A DNA stretch of 17,475 bases from DAORHV01 sp964448405 (GTDB taxonomy: Bacteria > Patescibacteriota > Gracilibacteria > Peribacterales > Peribacteraceae): contig CAYUVW010000025.1 in the NCBI GenBank assembly GCA_964448405.1, positions 1 through 17,475 on the forward strand, written 5' to 3'. Positions 1 through 7,024 of the stretch are shown here, in pieces. A model generated the notes under the pieces. The model was not told the origin of the DNA. It did no database searches and saw only the letters and a program-made list of their open reading frames with translations. A program made the translations under genes and the position numbers. Each line of letters starts with the position of its first letter. The first letter of the stretch is position 1.

Positions 1-2
1 TC

Positions 3-3000
3 TCCGGCAATGCTTCCGTCACCGGTTCGCTCGTGGTGAACAAGAACATCTCCGGCGCCGCACTTGAAATCCTCGGCACCGCCTCCGGCATGGACCTCTT
101 CGCCACCCGTTCCATCTCCGGTACTCATCTCTACGCCGCAACAACCTTCGGCGGAGCCGGCTTAACCTCTTGCAGCAATGCCACGACTTCCAAGCTGCTC
201 TACAACTCCGCTACCAAGCAGTTCTCCTGTGGCACCGACCAGACCGGCGGTGGCTCTACCGCCCCCGAGGTCGGCACGCTCTCTTTCTCCGGCGCAGTCC
301 TGCGCCTCGGCGATGCCCGCTACGTGAAGAAGCAGGGCGACACCATGACCGGTGCGCTGGTCATCGACATGCTGAGCGGCAACGGCAACACGCTGGGACT
401 ACGCATCATCAACACCGCTTCCGGCCGCCACCTGCATGCCGAACAGCGCCTCACATCCTCGGGAGCAATCATCTGGGAAGGCGCCGGTTCCGGACGCAGC
501 TTGGACCTGGGCGGCGGCAACGTCACCTTCTCGCTCTCCGGCCAGACCGTCTTTAACGCTCTCAACCGCAACGTCGACTTCTCCATCCGTTCGCAAACTA
601 ACAACAACGCCTTCTTCGTAGACGCCTCCACCTCTCGCGTCGGTATCGGCACCAACACGCTGGAATCCGCCTTCGAAGTCGTCGGTTCCATCTCCGGTAC
701 CACGCTCATCGCCACCGGTACCGGCAGCAAGCCTCTGTTCTTCGCTTCCGCTCCGTGGAACTCCGTCGGCATCGGCACCGCCACCCCCGGCCAGAAACTC
801 ACCGTCTCCGGCGGCAGCATCCTCAACGTGGCCGGTGGCAACGTTCGCACCCTGTCCGGCGTGAACCTCGGCGCACAGTTCAACGACGCCGTGATCGTCG
901 GCCGCTACGCCTACATCGGCCAGCAAGGTGCACGCTTCCGCATCGTCGACATCAGCAATCCTTTGTCGCCCAAGATCGTGTCCACGCTGGGCATGGAAAC
1001 CAACATCAGCTCGATTGCGGTCTCCGGCAATTATGCGTATTTGGGCATGTTTACCTCGACGAGCAGGGCTCTGATTGTCGTGGACATCAGCAACCCGTCC
1101 GTTCCGGTGCAAATCGCTTCGTTGGATGTGGGCGGTATGTCTGAAACCCGCTCGTTGTTCATTGCCGGCAAACACCTGTTTGTGGGTAAGGCATCGGGCT
1201 TCTCGACGAATGAATTCTTCGTTGTCGACATCAATAATCCGTACGCTCCCAAGATTATTTCTTCCATGGATCTTGGTTCCTCGGTTGGCATCAATTCGGT
1301 TGTCGTACAGGGCAAGTATGCCTATCTCGGTATTGAAGATGACTTCAGCAGCGCCAACGAATTCAGCGTCATCGATATCTCCAGCCCCAACAACCTCATC
1401 AACAAAGGTGGCGTCAGCTTGAGCACCGCGGTCAAGTCCATCAGCATCGCCGGCCGTTACGCCTACGTCGGTCTTACCAGCGTTACGGGCAATGACTTCC
1501 GCATCTTCGACATCAGCAACCCGGCGTCCATCTCCACGGTCGGAGGATTGGATCTCACCACGGATGTCCTCTCGGTCGATGTTGCCGGCCGCTACGCTTA
1601 CCTCGGTCTTACCAGCGTTTCCGGCAACGACTTCCGCGTCGTGGATGTGAGCAACGTCGCACTGCCTGCCATCGTGGGAGGAGCAGACATCTCCACCTCC
1701 GCTCGCAAAGTCATCGCTGCCGGCAAGTTCCTGTACGTAGGTTTGCCCGACGTCACCGGTGCCGACTTCACCATCTACGACATTAACGGCATCGACGCTC
1801 CGTCGGCCAGCATTGGCACCCTGGGCGTGGATGTGCTGTACGTCGGCCGCAACGCCAGCGTCGCCAACACCCTGACCGTGCTCAACTCCATCAACGTCGG
1901 CGTCGGTGGCATCAAGTCCGACGGCATGCTGTCCATTACCGTCGGCTCCGGCAGCACCGTAAGCGGTATGACCGGCGCCATTATCGTGAACCGCGGCATG
2001 TCCGGCACCGTGCTTGCTTTGGATTCTTGGCGCGGAAACGGCACGGGTAGCCAGAAGATCGTTCCGCATCTGTTGTTCGGTTACCGCGGAACCTTCGACA
2101 CCATGCTGTATCGCGCCGGTACCGGCGTGCTCGCCAACAGCGGCACCATGCTGCTTCGCGGCGGCACAGGACGCACGTTGCTAAAAATGGAGACCGGCAT
2201 GACGTCCTCGGCGGATGCCAACCTTATGGAGGTGTTCTCCAACGTCACAACCGGCTTCGGCGACCCGAATCACAACCTGATTCTCCGCATGGATGCGGCC
2301 GGAAGTATGTACACCGATGGCAGCTTCTCCGGTGGCGGAGCCGACTATGCTGAGCGCTTCTTGGCTTCCACGCCGAATCTGAAGCCCGGACAGGCCGTTT
2401 GTTTGGATCCGTTGAAGTCCAATACGGTCAAGCTGTGCGACCGCTCGGGTGACTCCAACGTTATGGGTATCGTTTCCACCAAGCCTGCATTCGTTGGTGA
2501 CAAGTACCGTGGCGTGACTGGCGACACAAAATCCGATGCCACCAGCACGATTGTCGGTCTTATCGGTCAGCTGCCGGCCAAAGCCATTGTGGAAGATGGC
2601 CAGGCAATCACCGTAGGCGACGCTCTCGCCACCGCTGCCAAGCCCGGATTTGTCCGCAAGGCCAAGGCAGGGGAGTCGACTGTCGGTGTGGCATTGAGCC
2701 CTCTCCCTAGCGGAGAAGGAAGCATCGATGTGCTCATCACCCGCCGCAACCAATCCGACTTGGTGGAGAAGATTGAAAACGAAGTCACGCAGAGCATTGC
2801 CGAAATGCACATAGAGGACGACGTGCTGCAAATGGTGCAAACGGCTATGAACGGCGCCAACATCAATGCCACCGTCGCCTCTGCAGTCCAGGCCCAGGTC
2901 CAGAGCCTGAATCTTGCCGCCGAGATCAACGCCATTCTCAACCAGCGTCTGGCCGACGGAACGCTGAACATCGGTTCCAATGGTTCGTTGCCTGCGGATA

Positions 3001-4142
3001 TCCTTGCTGCACTGCAAACAAACAGCGGCTCGCTGAGCCTGCAGAGTGCCATTGCCTCGCGCTTGGGCTTGTCCCGCAGCGGCACCTCCGCGTTGACGGT
3101 CGGCTCCGACCTACTTGTTTCCGGAGCGCTCACCGTGCAGCACGATGTCCTTATTGGCGGAACGCTGCATGCGGCTGCCATGAGCGGGCCCATCCGTTTC
3201 GATGGTCCGATCTTGCCGGGTACCGACTTCGCACTCGGCAGCATGCGCTTCACCGGCTCCACCGTGCAGATCGGCACTATTACCGATGCCGCTGCGTTGG
3301 AAGTCGTCGGCAACGTCACCATCGCCGGACTCACTACGTTCCTCGGCGACGTGGAAGTGCAGGGCGAACTGATCGTGAGCAACAATCAGGCCGGCTTTGC
3401 CATTATTCCGTCTCACTCAAAGGCAGTGACCGTTCTCTTCGGCACCGGCTTCATTTCCACGCCCATCATCAATGCCACGCCAAACAGCCGTGTCGGCTCC
3501 GAGTGGTGGGTCGATTCTCAGTCGCAGACCGGATTCGTCATCCGCAGTGAAAAGCCGGTGACGCAGGACATCCGCTTCTCTTGGACGGCGCTGGGCGTAC
3601 GCGATGCATACACGGCTTCCGGACAGGCCGGCGCAGTTCCCGCAATTCCGTTCCATGTCGATGCCGAAGGCCGCCCGTATTCGGTGGCCGATAACGTCTG
3701 GAATGCCTGCATCCGTGATCCGAACTCGCTGGATGCCTGCAATGGCTACCATCAGGGCTCCATGTGGTTTGCACACCCCGATATCATGCAGGCCAACCAA
3801 GAAGTTCTCAGCTTCACGTATGACGCTGCTTCCGGACCGTCCAGCTTGGTGATTCCGGCATCGTACGAGACCGTCGTGGTCGAGCAAGTGACATCGTCCT
3901 CGTCCAGCGCGCAAACATCGTCCACCAGCTCCTCGGCTTCCAGTGAATCCGCCAGCTCGGTCGCTTCGAGCGAATCTTCCAGCGCCATGAACTCCAGCGA
4001 ATCATCGAGTGCAGTCGCTTCCAGTGAATCCTCCAGCTCGGTGGCTTCCAGCGAATCTTCCAGCGCCGTGAGTTCGAGTGCTTCGAGCGAGGCATCGGTC
4101 AGCTCGTCGGCTGATTCTTCGGCCAGTTCCGAGCAGCCGTAA
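3..4142 (+). CDS. Giant fibre-like surface protein with LVIVD propeller, ADYAE module and Ser-rich tail (5' partial)
   Basis: The frame is open to the left edge: codons from position 3 read SGNASVTGSLVVNKNISG, so the real start lies upstream and the GTG at 33 is not convincing. In order: short beta-rich fibre-like repeats with VGIGT.TPG..L.VSG motifs (about 630-830); seven LVIVD-type blades (about 870-1830); more fibre-like sequence; a GGADYAERF module (from 2331) that continues with a GQAVCLD..GIVSTKPAFVGD type domain, as in phage-tail-fibre-like proteins of CPR bacteria; a helical stretch (about 2760-3000); another fibre-like block; and a C-terminal domain. It ends in a tail of almost only Ser, Ala, Glu and Val (3894-4139). 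No LPXTG motif or C-terminal membrane helix is visible, so attachment is unclear. The signal peptide, if any, is outside the window. Likely an exported cell-surface or adhesion structure. The function is inferred from architecture, while the domains are read from sequence. Confidence 0.85.
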   Translation, partial: SGNASVTGSLVVNKNISGAALEILGTASGMDLFATRSISGTHLYAATTFGGAGLTSCSNATTSKLLYNSATKQFSCGTDQTGGGSTAPEVGTLSFSGAVLRLGDARYVKKQGDTMTGALVIDMLSGNGNTLGLRIINTASGRHLHAEQRLTSSGAIIWEGAGSGRSLDLGGGNVTFSLSGQTVFNALNRNVDFSIRSQTNNNAFFVDASTSRVGIGTNTLESAFEVVGSISGTTLIATGTGSKPLFFASAPWNSVGIGTATPGQKLTVSGGSILNVAGGNVRTLSGVNLGAQFNDAVIVGRYAYIGQQGARFRIVDISNPLSPKIVSTLGMETNISSIAVSGNYAYLGMFTSTSRALIVVDISNPSVPVQIASLDVGGMSETRSLFIAGKHLFVGKASGFSTNEFFVVDINNPYAPKIISSMDLGSSVGINSVVVQGKYAYLGIEDDFSSANEFSVIDISSPNNLINKGGVSLSTAVKSISIAGRYAYVGLTSVTGNDFRIFDISNPASISTVGGLDLTTDVLSVDVAGRYAYLGLTSVSGNDFRVVDVSNVALPAIVGGADISTSARKVIAAGKFLYVGLPDVTGADFTIYDINGIDAPSASIGTLGVDVLYVGRNASVANTLTVLNSINVGVGGIKSDGMLSITVGSGSTVSGMTGAIIVNRGMSGTVLALDSWRGNGTGSQKIVPHLLFGYRGTFDTMLYRAGTGVLANSGTMLLRGGTGRTLLKMETGMTSSADANLMEVFSNVTTGFGDPNHNLILRMDAAGSMYTDGSFSGGGADYAERFLASTPNLKPGQAVCLDPLKSNTVKLCDRSGDSNVMGIVSTKPAFVGDKYRGVTGDTKSDATSTIVGLIGQLPAKAIVEDGQAITVGDALATAAKPGFVRKAKAGESTVGVALSPLPSGEGSIDVLITRRNQSDLVEKIENEVTQSIAEMHIEDDVLQMVQTAMNGANINATVASAVQAQVQSLNLAAEINAILNQRLADGTLNIGSNGSLPADILAALQTNSGSLSLQSAIASRLGLSRSGTSALTVGSDLLVSGALTVQHDVLIGGTLHAAAMSGPIRFDGPILPGTDFALGSMRFTGSTVQIGTITDAAALEVVGNVTIAGLTTFLGDVEVQGELIVSNNQAGFAIIPSHSKAVTVLFGTGFISTPIINATPNSRVGSEWWVDSQSQTGFVIRSEKPVTQDIRFSWTALGVRDAYTASGQAGAVPAIPFHVDAEGRPYSVADNVWNACIRDPNSLDACNGYHQGSMWFAHPDIMQANQEVLSFTYDAASGPSSLVIPASYETVVVEQVTSSSSSAQTSSTSSSASSESASSVASSESSSAMNSSESSSAVASSESSSSVASSESSSAVSSSASSEASVSSSADSSASSEQP
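870..1830 (+). repeat. Seven LVIVD-type beta-propeller blades inside the surface protein
   Basis: Seven consecutive units of about 42-48 residues share the pattern (A/S)V.G.YAY(L/V)G...F.(I/V)(V/F)DISNP...P.(I/V)...L. Examples are VGRYAYIGQ, VSGNYAYLGM, IAGKHLFVGK, VQGKYAYLGI, IAGRYAYVGL, VAGRYAYLGL and AAGKFLYVGL, each followed by a DIS/DIN/DVS element. Seven units match a closed seven-bladed propeller. Blades 5 and 6 (GRYAY at about 1450 and 1585, 135 nt apart) are near copies, both carrying GLTSV.GNDFR. Confidence 0.8.
3966..4073 (+). repeat. Four 27-nt tandem repeats encoding SSESSSxxx in the Ser-rich tail
   Basis: Four in-frame 27-nt units start at 3966, 3993, 4020 and 4047. They encode SSESSSAMN, SSESSSAVA, SSESSSSVA and SSESSSAVS. 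Synonymous Ser codons (tcg, tcc, agc, agt) are mixed between units, so the protein repeat is better conserved than the DNA. It lies inside the longer low-complexity tail at 3894-4139. Confidence 0.9.
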
Positions 4143-4163
4143 AGACATTGCAACGTTCGGGCT

Positions 4164-4191
4164 TTGAGCCGCTTCGATGAAGGTCTAAGCT
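4164..4191 (+). promoter_or_regulatory. Candidate promoter for the GT2 gene, 9 nt before its ATG
   Basis: A -35-like TTGAGC (4164-4169), a 16-nt spacer and a -10-like TAAGCT (4186-4191) lie between the surface gene stop and the ATG at 4201. The -10 is a weak match. Only 9 nt separate it from the ATG, so transcription would begin at or next to the start codon. An AGG at 4192-4194 could instead act as a minimal ribosome site. Confidence 0.35.
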
Positions 4192-4200
4192 AGGTTTCCA

Positions 4201-4923
4201 ATGCGGCTCTCCATTGTCATACCGGCCTACAACGAGCAGGATCGCCTGGGTAAAACGCTCAGTTCCATTGCCGATGCATGGAAGGAGGGGCGTATGCCGG
4301 GCATCGCACTTGCCGAAGTCGTGGTGGTCGATGACGGCAGCCAAGACCGCACGCTCGACATTGCACGCGAGTGGTCTAGTCGGCTGCCCATGGTTTCCCT
4401 TCGGTTGCCGGTGAATCGCGGTAAAGGTGCTGCAGTACGCAGTGGCGTTGCCCAGGCAGCGGGGGATTTTGTTCTTCTCTACGATGCCGACGGAGCGACG
4501 CCCATTACCGAAGTGCGCAAATTGTTCGCCGCACTGGAACGTGACGGCAGCGACATTGCGATTGGCTCGCGCGTGCTCGAGCGCCGTGCCGGATTGGTCA
4601 CCATGCAGTGGCATCGCCGCATCATCGGTCGTTTGTATCATGGCTTGTGCTCGTTGTTGGTACCGGGAATCCACGACACCGCCTGCGGCTGCAAATTGTT
4701 CAAGGCACCGGTCGCCAAAAAGCTCTTTTCGCTGCAGCGCATCGACCGTTTTGCATTCGATGTGGAAGTATTGGCTCTGGCATTGCGACATCGCTATCGC
4801 ATCAGTGAAGTGCCGCTTACCTGGACCGCCGTTCCGGAATCCAAAGTCAACGTTGTACGCGACGGCCTGCAGATGTTCTGGTGTGTCCTCTCTCTTTACG
4901 TGCGCGGCACCAAGTCTCGTTGA
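4201..4923 (+). CDS. GT2 glycosyltransferase, polyprenyl/dolichyl-phosphate sugar synthase-like
   Basis: 240 aa with an almost complete GT-A domain. The N-terminus SIVIPAYNE is the nucleotide-sugar strand. DDGS lies at 44-47, NRGKGAAVRSG at 72-82, the metal-binding DADG (DXD type) at 95-98, DTACGCKLF at 159-167 and FAFDVEVL at 184-191. This order resembles dolichyl-phosphate beta-glucosyltransferase/DPM-like enzymes, which move a sugar from NDP-sugar to a polyprenyl phosphate on the cytoplasmic membrane face. There is no C-terminal membrane helix, so it is probably peripheral. The convergent neighbour looks like a GT-C enzyme, which would use exactly such lipid-linked sugars. The 3' ends of the two genes overlap by 28 bp. 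The sugar donor cannot be told from the sequence. Confidence 0.85.
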   Translation: MRLSIVIPAYNEQDRLGKTLSSIADAWKEGRMPGIALAEVVVVDDGSQDRTLDIAREWSSRLPMVSLRLPVNRGKGAAVRSGVAQAAGDFVLLYDADGATPITEVRKLFAALERDGSDIAIGSRVLERRAGLVTMQWHRRIIGRLYHGLCSLLVPGIHDTACGCKLFKAPVAKKLFSLQRIDRFAFDVEVLALALRHRYRISEVPLTWTAVPESKVNVVRDGLQMFWCVLSLYVRGTKSR

Positions 4924-6356
4924 TCCTCGCAGCCGGGGTTTCCGGTCGTGAGAATAGTCGCGAACGTGTTTTCGAAGACGCTCGTGTATCGCTGCTTCCA
5001 GCTGGCGAGCGTCGCCGTATTCACGACGTCGGCAATGGTCGGGTCGATGACAATGGTGCATGCTTCCGCTTCGGCTGCGGCTATTTCATCCAGCGGAACT
5101 TTCAGCATTGCCGGAGGACGGAACAATTGCTCGAAGACGCCAAGAATCGGCATGCGGTCGGCTTCCGCTGCGTAGAGCGCTTGGGTAATGAGTACCGGTT
5201 CCGGTTGGCGTGCAAGCACCGCAAGCATTGCGCGGTAGCGGCTGTCGTTGGGCGTGTAGAGGTGCCGGCTCACAATCGGTAAGACGATCGAGAATTGCCA
5301 GAGCACCAGCAAGCTGCACGCAATCACCGTTCCCGAATCGCGCCACTGCCCCGGGAGTAATCCGGCGCACTCGCGAATGAGCACGACGCTTATGGCAATA
5401 CCGAATGCCAGTGCCGGACCGGCGATCGTCACGTAATGATCGAAGTAGTTCGTCGCCAGGAACATGCTCATCAGCACGACTGCGAGCATGGCGCCGCAGA
5501 GGGAACGTAGTTTTGGCAGAACGAAGATGCCAAGCAGCAGCGATGTTGTCCCCAGCGCCACCAGCAGCGCATCGGGTTTCTGCAGAATGCGCGTCACCCG
5601 TGCCATGCGCGAAAACGGCAACCGATTCACTTGATCGAATACTACTTCGCGCAAAGCACCATCCATTGCCAGCAGGTACATGATCGCGCAGATGGCGGCA
5701 CAACACAGCATCATGCCGTAGTGTTTTGCAACCGCCATACGGTGCTGCTTCGGCGCCAAAAACACCAGTCCTGCAGCGGCAACCGCAATGTTCAATGCGG
5801 CAGGCAAGAAGGTCATGGCCGATGCAATGCAGCACAGCAGTTGCAGCCATTCACGCCAGGGTTTCTCCCATGCACATATGCCGGCCCACACGAACAGAAT
5901 GAAGAAGACGTTGGCGAATTGACGAATGGCCAGCAGCCGGAAGTCATGGTCGATCATCTCGTGGAATGCCAGATAGAACGCGATTGCCGTCATTGCCGCA
6001 AGCGGACTGGACGTTGCACGCTTCAAACTGGAGAAGAGCGGAATGGCGACCAGGCAATTGACTGCGAGATACGCGATGCGCAGCGGATACATGCTTCCGG
6101 TCAGCCACAGGCCAATGCCGCTCAGCAGCGGCAACAGCGGCATGTGCCACATCGGGAAATCGCTGTGCGGCACATATCCCTTCAGCATCAACTTGCCGAT
6201 GAGTGCGTAGACACCCTCGTCTGTTGCCGGCAAAAGCGCGCTTTTCAAGTGCCACACTTGCAGCATGAATGTCGCAACCACCATGGCGATCACAACCATG
6301 CCGTCGGTGCCGATTTCCATGGACTCCCGCGAATGCTTTTGCGACATGCGGCTCAT
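4896..6356 (-). CDS. Multi-pass membrane protein, GT-C (PMT/ArnT-like) glycosyltransferase candidate
   Basis: 486 aa with about nine or ten hydrophobic helices, the first at about 19-37, and a soluble C-terminal region from about residue 370. The first outer loop carries TDEGVYALIGKLMLKG (Asp46-Glu47) followed by GYVPHSDFP and WHMPLL. This acidic pair and Y.P pattern is typical of lipid-phosphate-sugar dependent GT-C transferases. The C-terminal soluble part is consistent with the family but not diagnostic. The start is uncertain: Met1, Met4 or Met13 would all leave the first helix intact, and none has a good Shine-Dalgarno sequence. It is divergent from the 6445 gene and converges on the GT2 gene, which could supply its donor. 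Donor and acceptor are unknown. Confidence 0.7.
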   Translation of the reverse strand: MSRMSQKHSRESMEIGTDGMVVIAMVVATFMLQVWHLKSALLPATDEGVYALIGKLMLKGYVPHSDFPMWHMPLLPLLSGIGLWLTGSMYPLRIAYLAVNCLVAIPLFSSLKRATSSPLAAMTAIAFYLAFHEMIDHDFRLLAIRQFANVFFILFVWAGICAWEKPWREWLQLLCCIASAMTFLPAALNIAVAAAGLVFLAPKQHRMAVAKHYGMMLCCAAICAIMYLLAMDGALREVVFDQVNRLPFSRMARVTRILQKPDALLVALGTTSLLLGIFVLPKLRSLCGAMLAVVLMSMFLATNYFDHYVTIAGPALAFGIAISVVLIRECAGLLPGQWRDSGTVIACSLLVLWQFSIVLPIVSRHLYTPNDSRYRAMLAVLARQPEPVLITQALYAAEADRMPILGVFEQLFRPPAMLKVPLDEIAAAEAEACTIVIDPTIADVVNTATLASWKQRYTSVFENTFATILTTGNPGCEDQRDLVPRT

Positions 6357-6391
6357 AGCCTATCACGAATGGCCTCAGGCCAAACGTAGCG

Positions 6392-6420
6392 TTGAAAATG
6401 ACGACCGATGCGACTAGAAT
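6392..6420 (+). promoter_or_regulatory. Sigma70-type promoter for the membrane-anchored protein and possibly ftsH
   Basis: TTGAAA (6392-6397) and TAGAAT (6415-6420) are separated by an ideal 17 nt in the 88-nt gap between divergent genes. The predicted transcription start near 6427 leaves a leader of about 17 nt to the ATG at 6445. That leader is C/T-rich and has no Shine-Dalgarno sequence. Confidence 0.6.
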
Positions 6421-6444
6421 TCGGGTGTTCCCCCACATTTCCCA

Positions 6445-6939
6445 ATGGATCAGCAACACACTACCGCCGCAGCCGGCAACGCAAAGATGCGCACCGTTTT
6501 GGTCGTCATCATCATTGTTGCCCTCGGCGTTCTGGCCTTCATGAACTACAAGCAGCGCGTCGCTCTGGAAGAGCAGCTCGGGAAAGTTTCATTGCAGGAT
6601 AACCAAGTCGGCAATCAGCAGAACGTAGAGGCTGCCAAGCGCATCATCGAGAAGGTGAAGAAGCACTTCGTCATCCCCGGCGATGTCGATCCGACCGTCG
6701 CCACCATCGTCGATGTCGAGACGCTCAAGGCACGCAATGACTTCTACAAGAACGCCAAGAACGGCGATCACCTCATCATCACGCCGACTCGCGCCATTCT
6801 CTACGATCCGGGGCGCGACTTGATCATCGACGTCGTTCCGGTGCAGCTTACGCCGCAGCAGCCAGCAGCCGCATCATCCGCTCCGGCCAGCGCCGCAGCA
6901 ATGATCAAGGCAGCATCGTCATCGGCCGCCGCTCGCTAA
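6445..6939 (+). CDS. Small membrane-anchored protein of unknown function, upstream of ftsH
   Basis: 164 aa. A basic residue at 16 (MRTVLVV) leads into one transmembrane helix at about 16-33. A short helical segment (34-60) follows, then a compact domain at about 60-135 containing KHFVIPGDVDPTVATIVDV, a KNAKNGDHLIIT patch and AILYDPGRDLIIDVVPV. The last 27 residues are Ala/Ser low complexity. I recognise this helix-plus-PTVATI.DVE...NA..GD..LIY pattern as a recurrent uncharacterised family in CPR genomes, from memory only. The domain is probably extracytoplasmic. It lies 85 nt upstream of ftsH on the same strand and is preceded by a good promoter, so co-transcription is likely and a link to FtsH is possible but unproven. 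Confidence 0.8.
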   Translation: MDQQHTTAAAGNAKMRTVLVVIIIVALGVLAFMNYKQRVALEEQLGKVSLQDNQVGNQQNVEAAKRIIEKVKKHFVIPGDVDPTVATIVDVETLKARNDFYKNAKNGDHLIITPTRAILYDPGRDLIIDVVPVQLTPQQPAAASSAPASAAAMIKAASSSAAAR

Positions 6940-7024
6940 GAACAGGGGATCTCGTTCGTCTTTGAACAAGAGGGCGTAGCGTCCATTGATTCGTCATCGG
7001 TCCTACCCGTTTCACTTCTCTTTT

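Noticed and set aside
399..2069. Long minus-strand ORF (556 codons) opposite the surface gene
   Set aside because: It is antisense to clear propeller repeats. Its composition (Asp/Gly/Ala/Val/His-rich, no domain) is a shadow of the C-ending codons on the plus strand.
2181..3385. Two overlapping minus-strand ORFs opposite the ADYAE region
   Set aside because: They lie opposite recognisable coding sequence and show no protein-like motifs.
3966..4073. CRISPR-like 27-nt repeats
   Set aside because: The units are contiguous with no spacers and stay in frame as SSESSSxxx coding repeats.
3752..4153. Minus-strand ORF with LEDSLEATE repeats
   Set aside because: Its repeats are the reverse complement of the Ser-tail units. 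The plus frame continues the surface protein, so this is a shadow.
4921..4923. UGA read as glycine (code 25)
   Set aside because: UGA ends several full-length proteins here, and no in-frame UGA interrupts any recognised gene.
5631..6389. 252-codon plus-strand ORF
   Set aside because: It lies opposite the membrane glycosyltransferase, and its Gln/His/Arg-rich sequence is typical of a shadow of hydrophobic codons.
6986..7024. TTG start extending FtsH by 13 residues
   Set aside because: The extra residues are not typical of FtsH, and the ATG at 7025 gives the usual short basic N-terminus before the first helix.
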